From the NCBI GenBank assembly GCA_025991245.1, contig BQMJ01000015.1:62001-126000 (forward strand): DNA of 64,000 nucleotides. Reading direction: 5' to 3'. Numbering within the stretch: the stretch's first letter is position 1; every line of letters starts with the position of its first letter. Positions 39,049-49,982 of this stretch are shown here, in pieces. A program made the translations under genes and the position numbers. This DNA comes from Galdieria partita (Eukaryota; Rhodophyta; Bangiophyceae; Galdieriales; Galdieriaceae). Below the pieces are notes generated by a model. That model searched no databases, was not told the DNA's origin, and saw nothing but the letters and a program-made list of their open reading frames with translations.

Positions 39049-39946
39049 TAAAGTATCACTCCTTGTTCCAGAAACTGAAAGAAAAATATTAACGCTAGTC
39101 ATGAATTCAACTATGTACCATAGTTTGAACGATCTGGTAGCATGCTCAGTTCCTCGAATTTTGTACAGGCAAGCGCATTAAAATGATTCCACCCTGGTCA
39201 TCATTATTCTCTTCAGAACTACTCATGACTATCTTGCGGAAATATTTATTTCCTCTGTAAAATATTTGTGTGACAACTGTTTCGAAGCTTAATATATATA
39301 TTAGCCAATTAAAAAAAGAGAAAAATAAAAGCGCCTTTTCATAGCGGCGGCTACAATCAACTTCCAATGAGCTTGCTTTAATTAAAATAATGATTATTTT
39401 CTAATTAAAAATTAAATGAATCTTGATAATATCATTTACACTTAGAGTCTCGTTTTTCTGCATTAATACAGTTTAAAAATTAGAATTGCAAATTAATTCT
39501 TTTCAATAATATGACCTTAACTGATGCTATGATAAACTGAAAAGTTTTTCTGATATGAATAACAAGATGATCAGATAAAGAATTAAGCAGTTGGTTATCG
39601 CGAAAACAGTGACACTTGGATTGTCATATGCTGCTTTGCTACGTATTTCTTGTGGTGTTCACGTTCTTCGAAAGTTCAAGGAAATTTAACCTGGAAAATG
39701 ACAATATTGTTTCAGTTTTGGTTTAGAATGAATTAATTTTCTTGTTTTTTTAAGAAAGTTTGCTTCTCCCTTCTTTAATCAATGATTTTGAAAATTCTTG
39801 GCAAAGCTCGTTACAATTGAAGCTTTTAGGCTTCAAAAAAGCTAATTTTTATCATTTTGAAAACGAAACTTTTTAATTTGCTTGATTTCTGATTGGACGT
39901 CTATCAGACGAGCAGCAAAGTTTTTTTCGCTACATTTCGTCGTCAT
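39049..39946. other. AT-rich intergenic spacer
   Basis: About 900 bp between NRAMP and the GCAT gene, the longest spacer here. From ~39240 to ~39900 it is visibly AT-richer than its surroundings, with A/T runs and a TATATATA stretch near 39293. Short open frames only; a 73-codon minus frame at 39146-39367 has no family resemblance. It could hold promoter elements or a degraded insertion, but no terminal repeats were seen. Confidence 0.5.
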
Positions 39947-41353
39947 ATGTTTTTTAATAAGCTAGCTTGTAATCCTTGCTGCTATTCCAGTATATTTTTT
40001 AGAGGCGCACCTGTACTTTTCAAGGTCGTTCCGAAGTCTTTCTACAGCATGCAAGCAACTTCTGGTGTTTCACAGTCGTGGACAAATAGTGCGCTTTATC
40101 AAGAACTTCAGGAGACCTTAGGGGGAGCTAGGCAGTCGGGTACATATAAACACGAGAGAGTGATAACTAGTCCACAGGGATCGAAAGTTCACGTTGCAGG
40201 TTCATCATCTAGCGTGTTGAACTTTTGTGCCAACAACTACTTAGGCAAGTTCTTGTAATATTAATATGTTTGTTCATTTCATCTTTCTATAGGTTTAGCA
40301 AATCATCCAAAGGTTGTCGAGTCTGCTAAGCGTGCATTGGATACTTATGGTTTTGGAATGGCTTCTGTACGCTTTATTTGTGGTACCCAAGACGTTCATA
40401 AGGAGCTTGAAAAGAAGATCACAGAGTTTCATGGGACGGAGGACACAATAGTATTTCCCTCTTGCTTCGACGCCAATGCTGGTTTCTTTGAAGCCATCTT
40501 AGGTTCAGAAGACGCGGTTATATCGGATGAATTAAATCATGCCAGTATTATTGATGGTATTCGTCTTTGCAAAGCTCAAAGAATGAGATACAAGCATTTA
40601 GACATGGAAGATTTGGCAAGACAACTTGAGCAAGCTAAAAATGCTCGAATCCGCCTTATAGCAACAGATGGTGTGTTTTCTATGGATGGAGACATTGCAC
40701 CTATGCAGGAAATTTGTAAACTAGCGGACAAGTACGATGCTTTTATATTTGTGGACGAATGTCATTCGACAGGTTTCCTGGGTAGAAGGGGAACCGGAAC
40801 TGCAGAACATTGGAATGTATCATCTGATCGCATTATTTGCGTCAACAGCACGCTAGGGAAGGCGTTGGGAGGTGCCACGGGTGGTTTTTCGACCGGAAAG
40901 AAACTCATTATTGATGTGTTGAGACAGAAAGCTAGACCTTATCTTTTTTCCAATACACTTGCACCTTCCGTTGCCTCTGCGAGTATTACTGTATTTGATA
41001 TTCTTTCTTCCGCGGAAGGCCAGCAATTGAGAGAGACACTGTGGAAAAATACTGTTCAATTCAGGACCCTTATGGGGCAAGCCGGCTTTGATGTACGAGG
41101 TGGTGTTAGCGGTCCACCTATTGTTCCAATAATGCTAGGAGATGCAGCGTTGGCGTCTCGAATGGCAGATGAGATGTTAAAGGAATTTGGTATATATGTT
41201 ATTGGATTTTCGTATCCTGTTGTCCCAAAAGGTCGTGCAAGAATACGTGTTCAAATATCCGCTGCTCACTCAACAGATGATATTGACAAGTTAGTGAATG
41301 CATTTATTTCGCTTGGAGAACGACACAATATATTCAAAAGAAATAAGTTGTAA
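39947..41353 (+). CDS. GCAT: Glycine C-acetyltransferase (2-amino-3-ketobutyrate CoA ligase)
   Basis: Two exons (39947-40244, 40293-41353) give 452 residues. The N-terminal ~55 residues are basic and aromatic, consistent with a mitochondrial presequence. The PLP fold-type I alpha-oxoamine synthase core shows NFCANNYLGLANHP, GMASVRFICGT, VDECHSTGFLG and schiff-base Lys289 in NSTLGKALGGATGG. GTAEHW and the C-terminal RIRVQISAAHST fit KBL rather than ALA synthase or SPT. The enzyme makes glycine and acetyl-CoA from aminoketobutyrate in threonine breakdown. The single intron appears to use a GC donor (TTAG|GCAAGT at 40245), because no GT donor keeps the conserved NNYLGLANHP in frame. Confidence 0.93.
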
Positions 41354-41360
41354 TTGTATC

Positions 41361-42524
41361 TTAATTTTCGTATATAAAAGTTATCTTTTTTCCACTCGAT
41401 TCCAAAGCCGATATTTGCGAGTTTCTTTGGCGTTGAGAAATAAACGATTCAGGACGCAGTTTCTGCTTCGATGCGGTTTCATCAATCTTGGGAATGGAAA
41501 CTCCTAAGGTATCCAAACATAAAGTCTTCAACCGTGCCAAGGCACTAAGAAGAAAGGTCTCCGATGCATAGGTGGCCCAGCCCAATCTAGACGTCTCTAT
41601 TAAACAAGTCTGTTGTTTATGCCTTCCAGGTCGTCTTCTCAACAACGGCTCCGTTATTCTTACATGGGTCAAACCAGAGGTGTTCTCCGATAAAATCTTT
41701 TTAAAATGATCAAGACTAATGTCTGCTTCGATGTAATCAAAAAACAACGTGTTGGATACCAACCCTAACTGATGCGCGGTTGTCAGTGAACTCTCCAGTT
41801 TCGAAATTCGCTTTCGTTTTTTACTGGTCTTCCATTGTACAATGTCGTCATTCTTGGGTAATGAGAAACTAAACTCAAACGGTAAGCTTTCTTCAACACC
41901 TTCTTCAACCACTTGTACCAGGCGGAAGGCTGCTAGCTCACACCATTCATCAGAAATAAAATAAATCCAACATACTCGAGAGTTTCTATTATTGCTCCAT
42001 TCCATATGATAAGTAGCAACACCAAGTATACCCAACTGCTCAAACAACAGTTTGCACAAGTCGGCTTCGGTAAAGTCTACGGGAATGTGATAGCAGAATA
42101 AGACGGATAAAGGTAACCCACATTCCTCTAGTTGCTTTTTCCTTTTCTCCAACCTTTCTCTCCAACTTTTCTTGACCTTCTTCAAGTCTTCATATTGTTC
42201 ATAACGAACCGCCTTTCTTGGGTGACGGCTTTCTATCGAACTAGACTCTTCGCGAGAATCGCTGTACTGTGGTAACGAACCCAACAGCAGTTGGAGTGCT
42301 AGTGGTTTATGAATGGGTTGGTCTCGAGGAATTTCTGCTGATATAGTGTCGAAAGAACAAGTAGGTGGAAAATGCAACAACTGCAGGATAGGTGACTGGT
42401 CCACCCTATTCTCGCTCTCTCTCATTCCAGGAAGAGCAAAAGATTCCACAAAACAAAGAAGCCCAGATTTACTAGAGAAAAACAAAGCAGCAGATATACG
42501 ATTCTTTTGATTGTGTCGTTCCAT
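41361..42524 (-). CDS. Protein with two RRM-like regions, unknown function
   Basis: A single exon of 387 residues from the first ATG. A basic helical segment (YEDLKKVKKSWRERLEKRKK) precedes a region (LPLSVLFCYHIPVDFTEADL ... RVCWIYFISDEWCELAA) with the beta-alpha-beta spacing of an RRM. A second one (NTLFFDYIEADISLDHFKKI ... RLGWATYASE) follows a KKRKRISK nuclear-localisation-like stretch. The RNP aromatic positions are only partly kept, so RNA binding is tentative. The stop is 7 bp from the convergent GCAT stop, and the start is 24 bp below the actin stop on the same strand. Neither a normal promoter nor separate UTRs can fit without overlap. Confidence 0.6.
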   Translation of the reverse strand: MERHNQKNRISAALFFSSKSGLLCFVESFALPGMRESENRVDQSPILQLLHFPPTCSFDTISAEIPRDQPIHKPLALQLLLGSLPQYSDSREESSSIESRHPRKAVRYEQYEDLKKVKKSWRERLEKRKKQLEECGLPLSVLFCYHIPVDFTEADLCKLLFEQLGILGVATYHMEWSNNRNSRVCWIYFISDEWCELAAFRLVQVVEEGVEESLPFEFSFSLPKNDDIVQWKTSKKRKRISKLESSLTTAHQLGLVSNTLFFDYIEADISLDHFKKILSENTSGLTHVRITEPLLRRRPGRHKQQTCLIETSRLGWATYASETFLLSALARLKTLCLDTLGVSIPKIDETASKQKLRPESFISQRQRNSQISALESSGKKITFIYEN

Positions 42525-42548
42525 GCACGACAACCACACAAAGACAGC

Positions 42549-44024
<1,476 letters not shown>

Positions 44025-44634
44025 GTTTCACGAGCAAAAGCACCAAACAAAACAATCCACTTTTAAAATTTTCACCAAAAATGGGAAATAACCATTTGGC
44101 GCCCGCCCCCATTTTTTTTGACGAGAGCATTTCATGTGATGGAATGAAAAATGCGTCTTGAAAAGTGGCGCCGAAACATCTGAATTTGCTTTCGAACGAA
44201 TGGAGGTAGCACAAGTTGGTTAGATTTCAGTTTTAGGAAGTTTGGGTTGATAGAACAGCTCGAGTATGGTATGGTTGAATACTTTGTTAGTGATATAGTT
44301 GCTAGGGTTCTATTGTAGTATTCTAAGCAAGTAGTTAGAGATGGCTGTTGTAACGAAGAGCAATAGTTTACTGGGAAATATCTTTATTTTTTCGAGTCTT
44401 CAAAGCTTTCACTCTCAAGCCACTAGAAAAAACGAATATTTGTAACAACTCTTGTATATATTTTTTAGTTTATTTTACTGGGGAGTAATTTTTGGCAAAT
44501 ATGACGCAACGAAACAATAGAGTTCAAGTTGTTGTCCAAAAAATCGATCCAAATAAACCCCTGCTGTCAAAAACCTGTGATACGAAAAGCTCCACAAAAC
44601 CTCAAGTAAAATACCTTTGAACATAAACCTTGTC
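44025..44634. other. Spacer upstream of actin
   Basis: About 610 bp. It starts with a GC-rich proximal part (TTTGGCGCCCGCCCCC-like near 44095-44110 and GGCGCC near 44168) that looks like the actin core promoter, then becomes AT-rich. Short frames only. No RNA gene or repeat was seen. Confidence 0.5.
44095..44102 (+). promoter_or_regulatory. E2F/DP-consensus-like octamer upstream of actin
   Basis: TTTGGCGC again matches TTTSSCGC, 71 bp before the actin start codon and directly beside a GC-rich box. It is the same octamer as at 12174. A chance match is possible. Confidence 0.3.
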
Positions 44635-44844
44635 CTAACTGTCCAAAGCGGAAGGTAAACCTGACTGGTTTTCAGCAAGTCTTTGTTTCTTTACTTTCGA
44701 GATCTTCTTCTCAAGGAACGTTATCTCGTCTCTTATCTCCTCCTTTTCCCTTTCTATGCCCAAGTCACACCATAAAACAACAAAAACAAAAGTACCCAAG
44801 GTTAGGAGCCAAGCACGAGGTTCTCTATATACGCTATTTGACAT
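44635..44844 (-). CDS. Small single-TM coiled-coil protein, unknown
   Basis: A 69-residue frame from the first ATG. Residues ~11-29 form one transmembrane helix (AWLLTLGTFVFVVLWCDLG), followed by a charged coiled-coil (EREKEEIRDEITFLEKKISK) and a short tail. The layout resembles small mitochondrial inner-membrane or complex-assembly subunits, but I recognise no family. Its ATG is only 41 bp from the divergent ATG of PDH E2, a mitochondrial gene, which hints at shared regulation. The frame is short, so a chance ORF cannot be excluded. Confidence 0.5.
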   Translation of the reverse strand: MSNSVYREPRAWLLTLGTFVFVVLWCDLGIEREKEEIRDEITFLEKKISKVKKQRLAENQSGLPSALDS

Positions 44845-44885
44845 GTGCAGGATAAACGGCAAGTTGATTCCAGACTCGTTGGGTC

Positions 44886-46657
44886 ATGTGGTCAATGTGG
44901 TCGTTGCTTCAAAGATATGACCGCCAAGGCGTTAAAACAGTCCAACATGTTTTGTCCCTTTGTAAAAACTCCTACAAGACTTCTGACAGCAGGAATATAT
45001 GTATAGTGGCCTGTCAGCCGCTGTCGGGTTCGTTTTTCACCACTCGAAACTCAACACGTCGAGTGGTCTCCGGCGGATCAAAACTAGTGTCGGTTAGATG
45101 GTTCGCCGATCTACCTCCTTATAGCATTTTGAAAATGCCTTCCTTGTCACCAACCATGAAGCAAGGGAATATAATTGACTGGAAGAAGAAAGAAGGTGAT
45201 AAACTGGCTCCTGGTGACGTAGGTATACTTTATTGAGTACAAGTCAATATGCTGAATATTGTTCGAATAGGTTATTGCAGATATTGAAACAGATAAGGCA
45301 ACAATGGAATTCGAGTGTCAAGAAGATGGATATCTTGCCAAGGTTTGTTTTTCTTATCGAAAGTGGATTTGTACTAAAGTACAAGTGCAGATATTGCTCA
45401 AAGCGGGGACACAGGATATACCTATAGGGAAGCCAGTGGCAGTTCTTGTTGAGGACGAAGATGAGTTGCCTGCCTTCAAAGACGTCGATCCTGCACAATT
45501 CCTATCAGATGATACTTCCAGTTCTGCAGGACAGAAGCAGCAACAACAGAAAGCTCCCCAAGAGGAGAAACAAGAAAAAAGACCAACTGAGCAAGTTTCT
45601 TCAAAGCCTTCGGATGAAGCTGTTGTTTCACAGCCCAAAGTTCGAAGTGAAGAAAGAGATCGAACCTTTGCTTCGCCTTATGCAAAGAAGTTGGCATATG
45701 AGAGAGGTGTTGATATCAGCAGAGTTTCATCTTCTGGTCCTTCTGGAAGAGTTCTCGCCAATGATGTTTTGGCTGCATCGGAAGCAGAATTCACGACTGC
45801 AGCTGTTACTGGTAGTGCTGCCTATACCGACATCAAGCTGAGTAACATGCGTAAGGTAGGTTATGTTTTGTTATATTTGTTTTGAATGTTTTTGTTATAT
45901 TGTTCACCAGACTATTGCTGAGCGTTTGTTGGAATCGAAACAAACGATTCCACATTATTACTTAACTGCGACTTGTCGTATCGATGAATTGTTGCAAGTC
46001 CGTGAACGAATGAATTCCAAGGCAAAGAATAGTGAATATAAGATTTCTATCAATGATTTTATTATCAAAGCTTGTGCTGTGGCGCTGCAAAAGGTTCCAG
46101 AAGTCAACTCTCAGTGGCTTGGCAACGCTATTCGTCGCTTCTATACCGTGGATATCTCCGTGGCAGTTCAGACCGGTAATGAATGCATTTATCCATAATT
46201 TCTATGCATTTACAAAATGCTTTAGATACTGGGTTAATTACTCCTATTGTGAAGGATGCAGATCGAAAGGGTTTGCGTGATATTTCGGAAGAAATGAAGC
46301 AACTTGCAACCAAGGCAAGAGAGAATAGACTGCAGCCTGGTGAATATGTTGGAGGGACGTTTACTGTAAGTAGTTTTTCTGCTCGTTTGAGTCAATAATA
46401 TTTGTTAGGTGAGCAATCTTGGAATGTTTGGTGTGGATCAGTTTTCGGCTATTATTAATCCTCCCCAAGCAGCTATCCTGGCAGTAGGTTCTGGGAAGAA
46501 GACTGTGTTGCCTGGACACAATGGCGAAGTAGTTGTTGGAAATACTTTAACAGTTACAATGAGTTGTGATCATCGAGTAGTGGATGGTGCAGTTGGTGCA
46601 AGATGGTTGAAAACTTTTAAGGATATCATTGAAGAACCTATCAACATGCTTCTTTAA
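44886..46657 (+). CDS. Dihydrolipoamide acetyltransferase, E2 of pyruvate dehydrogenase, mitochondrial
   Basis: Six exons (44886-45218, 45271-45342, 45391-45855, 45911-46175, 46226-46365, 46409-46657) give 507 residues. The first ~75 residues are a mitochondrial presequence ending near VSVRWFA. A single lipoyl domain follows ([12 protein letters not shown]; lipoyl Lys120 in [10 protein letters not shown]). After a Gln/Glu linker comes the E3-binding domain ([16 protein letters not shown]) and the catalytic domain with [12 protein letters not shown] and the active site [10 protein letters not shown] (His480, Asp484). [20 protein letters not shown] is typical of mitochondrial rather than plastid E2. 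It transfers acetyl groups to CoA in the core of the complex. Confidence 0.95.
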
Positions 46658-46879
46658 TGGCTTCATATTCTTTGTATGACTACCACATAAGTTGAAGCTG
46701 TTGTGTGCCCATTTGTATACAAATGTGCCATTCTGTAAAGCTATAATAGCTTAATGAGGAAGACTATCTTCATACAACCTGAATCGGCGATACCGCGCTA
46801 AGGTCGAAAACGAAAAGCATTTCACACAATCGAATGAGCACATCATACATATACAGTAGAACTAGTACTATGTACACTT

Positions 46880-47444
46880 CTAGTCTATTTGGGCATATTG
46901 CAGGGCGCAATCTAAACGCAAACATATAGGCGTCGAGTTTCTTAGTTTGGTCACTCTTCCACAACAAGCACAAGCACCGACACTTGAAGGAGGACCTAAA
47001 ACATATCAGGGTCCAAAACACAAAGCAAAACAAAAATCTACCTGGCCAATCTTTCAACAAGTCAGGCACTTCAATAGGGAACTGCTTCCTGGGAGTGGGT
47101 GGAATTGTTTCAACTCTGTTGGAAACAATTTGTTTTTCCGGTGTTCTATAAGGAGATTCCGGAACTTCCATCGCTTCCTCACGGCAATCTTTAGCGAATG
47201 AATACGTTTCTATATGGTGATCGCGCTGGTAAAAGTTTTTTGTTTTATCTGCTTTCTTAGCTGTTAGAAGACGATCATTGGGATAACTACAAACTTGGAC
47301 ACATTTCCTCCTCTTTGGTTGGCCTTCTTCCGAGAGAGTCCGCCCTTCGCAATCTCTTCCACGGGGCCTTCGAACGGTTTTGAACCCCAAAGAAAACAAG
47401 GTTGGAGCGCTCCTTTTTTCTCTAAGAGAGACGCTGTCACTCAT
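46880..47444 (-). CDS. Small basic protein with TP motifs and Cys-rich end, unknown
   Basis: Two exons (47444-47042, 46995-46880; 46-nt intron) give 172 residues from the ATG at 47444; the frame stays open upstream to 47516 with another ATG. The N-terminal half is very basic (RRPRGRDCEG, PKRRKC). Residues ~110-140 carry S/T-P sites (PESPYRTPEK, IPPTPRKQF), which resemble CDK target sites. Exon 2 adds GACACCGRVTKLRN and CLRLDC, a possible zinc-binding Cys set. No family is recognised. The unspliced frame runs on to 46770 but becomes hydrophobic and Cys-rich in a way typical of read intron, so I prefer the spliced form. Confidence 0.5.
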
Positions 47445-47743
47445 GAAAAAGTTGCAAGGAATACTGTTCGTAGTGACTAGGCTTTCAAGAAAATGCCACG
47501 GGCGCTTTGGCTTCAATTGTATTTTTTTCCGGGTTGAAGGGGCGGTGGCGTTTTTCCAAAAAGCCCGCGCAAATTGATCGACGCACCCTCATTCTGAGAC
47601 GTGGCTGTGGAAAGGAAAGAATGAGAAGAGCTTCTAGAGGAATTGAAGTTCAATGCGAAACCATGAATAGGACGAAAATGTGGTTGGAAGGACAGGTTGC
47701 TAGATGAATATGATGTAACAACCAGGATATCACTGGGAACACT

Positions 47744-48790
47744 ATGAACTATGAGAAAGATGATGCGTCAAGCTGGACAGTGGTTATGCGACAAAAGAGA
47801 AAAAGCAGTCCTTCAATAAGCAGGCATCCGAAGAGTTTGGAACAGAACACGTTTATTCGTCACACGGATGCGAATTTCAAGGAGAAAGATGGGAACATCA
47901 ATACTTTCAGACTTGAGAAGGGTGTTCGTGACACCTTTGCTCATTCCCTTCGAAACTTTGGGCTTTCAGAATGTTCCGTTGTTGTTAGAAAGCTGTTTTG
48001 TGAAGTTTCTAGTTTAAAGGAACAGATACAAGGCTCTCATTGGTGGCGTGAACTTTATAGTCTATTATTCTCTCAGGACCTTGTCTGTCGAAACATTCCT
48101 TCTCACGTTGTAATATCGTCGAAATTCACGACAGCAGAAGAAGTCTGTTCTCGAAAGCGTGTTGGAAAGCTGATATGTTACGGTCTGGGTAGTTTTGAAA
48201 GATCTGCTGTATCAAGGTACCAACTGGCTCTAGCGAAAATTTTGCAAGAATGTTGTATATCCAATATAAGAATTGACCACTTCTATTCTAAGTACAGTTG
48301 CTCCTCAATTTATGATCCGGTTATGAGTTCAGTGGATAAAGAATTGTGCACGTTGTTAGGTTTTGTACAAGATGGTTCCAGTTGTCAATGTTCAAGTCAA
48401 TGCTTGAGTTTGGAAAGGCTTCAACCTGGTTCTGTTGGTACAGAGAGGGAAGTGGAGGACTTTTGTAGGATGTTTTTTATGCCCCATTGTGGTCGCTCTC
48501 TCTACAATATAGTATTGAAAGAGAATTGGACTCGAAATAGGTTGCATCAAGTGATTATTCTTGGAAACAGCTTTTCATTTTACCAAACTTTTGGTAAAAC
48601 AGTTGACTTGGATTCCTATTTGGGTCTTGCAAGTGGTTGGATGAAGGAGCTGAAATGTCCAAATGCTCAGTTCTCACCTTTATACGAAGCATTCAACGAT
48701 TTGAGTGTGCATATATTTCCTATTGAAAATTTACCAGCTGAGAGTGACCCAGTTTGGACTACAAGCCACAGAGAAATACCGTTGGATTAG
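47744..48790 (+). CDS. SRR1-like domain protein
   Basis: A single exon of 348 residues. The domain of Arabidopsis SRR1 (sensitivity to red light reduced 1) and its animal/yeast relatives is visible: ICYGLGSFERSAVSRYQLA, then IYDPVMSSVDKELC, FFMPHCGRSLYN and QVIILGNSFSFYQ. Residues ~1-130 are a less conserved lead-in. SRR1 in plants affects phytochrome B and clock signalling, while the yeast relative Ber1 has roles in microtubule and haem-related biology. The biochemical function is unknown, so a light-signalling role here is not implied. It is divergent from the 46880 gene over ~300 bp. Confidence 0.85.
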   Translation: MNYEKDDASSWTVVMRQKRKSSPSISRHPKSLEQNTFIRHTDANFKEKDGNINTFRLEKGVRDTFAHSLRNFGLSECSVVVRKLFCEVSSLKEQIQGSHWWRELYSLLFSQDLVCRNIPSHVVISSKFTTAEEVCSRKRVGKLICYGLGSFERSAVSRYQLALAKILQECCISNIRIDHFYSKYSCSSIYDPVMSSVDKELCTLLGFVQDGSSCQCSSQCLSLERLQPGSVGTEREVEDFCRMFFMPHCGRSLYNIVLKENWTRNRLHQVIILGNSFSFYQTFGKTVDLDSYLGLASGWMKELKCPNAQFSPLYEAFNDLSVHIFPIENLPAESDPVWTTSHREIPLD

Positions 48791-49028
48791 TTGTATTGTG
48801 AACGATTCAATCAATGGGTAAAAAAACGCACAAGCTTATTGGGATATGTATTCGTTTGTTCTAAAGCAATAACAAGGAGTGCATGAAAAGGCCCATTTGG
48901 ATCGGATATGGCAAAGTTTATATATTATCCCTTCATACTTGATGACGACCCATTTATTTGTACTACCTTTTCTACCTGTACAAAGTGATTCGTTGTTTTG
49001 AAAAATAATAAAAGAAACGCTTTATCTA

Positions 49029-49418
49029 TCATACGATCGGAATATTTTGTTTACATATGGGACACGACAAAATAGGTGGTGACCACGAAATATCTAATAG
49101 CGACTGTGGCTTCACTGCCATCGAGAAAACGTGAATCACCCAGTTATCCAAACAAATACTACAATCGTTAACAGGATTCTTCGTGCTTTAAGGTGCTTAC
49201 CTATGAAAGGTATGACCACAAGGTACTGTGCGAACCAAATAGTGAGCGTTTGATAGAGACTCTAAACAGATAACACAGCTTTCTTTGGAACCATGCGTTG
49301 GACTCTTCTCAGGAGCCACTAGTTCTAATCGTTGTATCAACTTGCTATACTTTCTCTTCAACGCCTTTGTTTTTGGAAACAATCGCGAGCTTGTTCTCTG
49401 TCGAAATGCGGTGGTTAA
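49029..49418 (-). CDS. RING-H2 protein, 3' exons (5' part unresolved)
   Basis: Two exons are clear: 49418-49201 and 49158-49029, joined by a 42-nt intron that restores the RING. The RING-H2 reads CVICLESLSNAHYL, CGHTFHSICLDNW and CPICKQ, with an unusually long ~25-residue insert before the last Cys pair, and the protein ends 5 residues later. The sequence before it is basic (LFPKTKALKRKYSK). The 49418 boundary is an AG acceptor, needed because an in-frame stop lies just upstream, so further exons must exist between 49419 and ~49980. One candidate exon there (49460-49510 region) would encode a hydrophobic helix. It is probably a membrane-bound E3 ligase. Confidence 0.65.
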
Positions 49419-49982
49419 CTGGATGCCGTAGAGTTTTCATTGAGAAAGCCGAGGATGCAACAAGCTACTCACTATGGATAACCAACAAGCCAACTGTACT
49501 ACACGACAAGCAAGGATACTAGAAAACAGTTGCATTATTGTCCAATTCTCCAATGGCTACTTACAAAGTGGAGTAGCATCAAAAGAAAAGAGTTGGCCGT
49601 TGCGGAAACCAACTGGAACACACAAGGCGCTCTTCGAAATGTTATTTTTCAAGCAGCGGGGAATGCCAATGGAGATAGTGAAGACACGTCTGCAAGTTGG
49701 ATTCAAGTCGTTGGAAAATTTATCCTTTTAGAAGAGATATGAGACATATCGATTCGATCTTCCTCATCTTGTTGCAACTGCACAGTAATTGGATACAAGA
49801 AAATAGGAGTCCATTTCCAAACGTTTATGAATACGAAACTTTTATGACCCACTTCCAGTTGGACGATGAGGGTGCGGGTTTCTCCAGGTGCCATTCAATA
49901 GGGGTATCCTGTTTTCACCGATAGAAGCCTATTACTAGATTGAGATAGACCACTATTGTTGAATATTCAGAAGAACGAAAAC
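49419..49982. other. Unresolved region, probably 5' exons of the RING-H2 gene
   Basis: 564 bp with several medium open frames on both strands and no clean gene model. On the minus strand there are strong donors (near 49450 and 49562), matching acceptors, and a frame starting with ATG at 49894 (APGETRTLIVQLEVGHK). On the plus strand a frame reads PMEIVKTRLQVG near 49659, reminiscent of a mitochondrial-carrier signature but without the rest of a carrier. The 3' end of this stretch is the VPS54 promoter. Confidence 0.4.

Noticed and set aside
46770-46995. Unspliced continuation of the 46880-47444 gene to a stop at 46770
   Set aside because: The read-through part is hydrophobic and Cys/Phe-rich like translated intron, while a GT-AG intron at 46996-47041 gives a charged, plausible C-terminus.
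49474-49731. Plus-strand frame with PMEIVKTRLQVG, like a mitochondrial carrier signature
   Set aside because: Only one motif-like match, with no transmembrane pairs or further repeats nearby. The minus strand has better splice signals, so it is probably coincidental.
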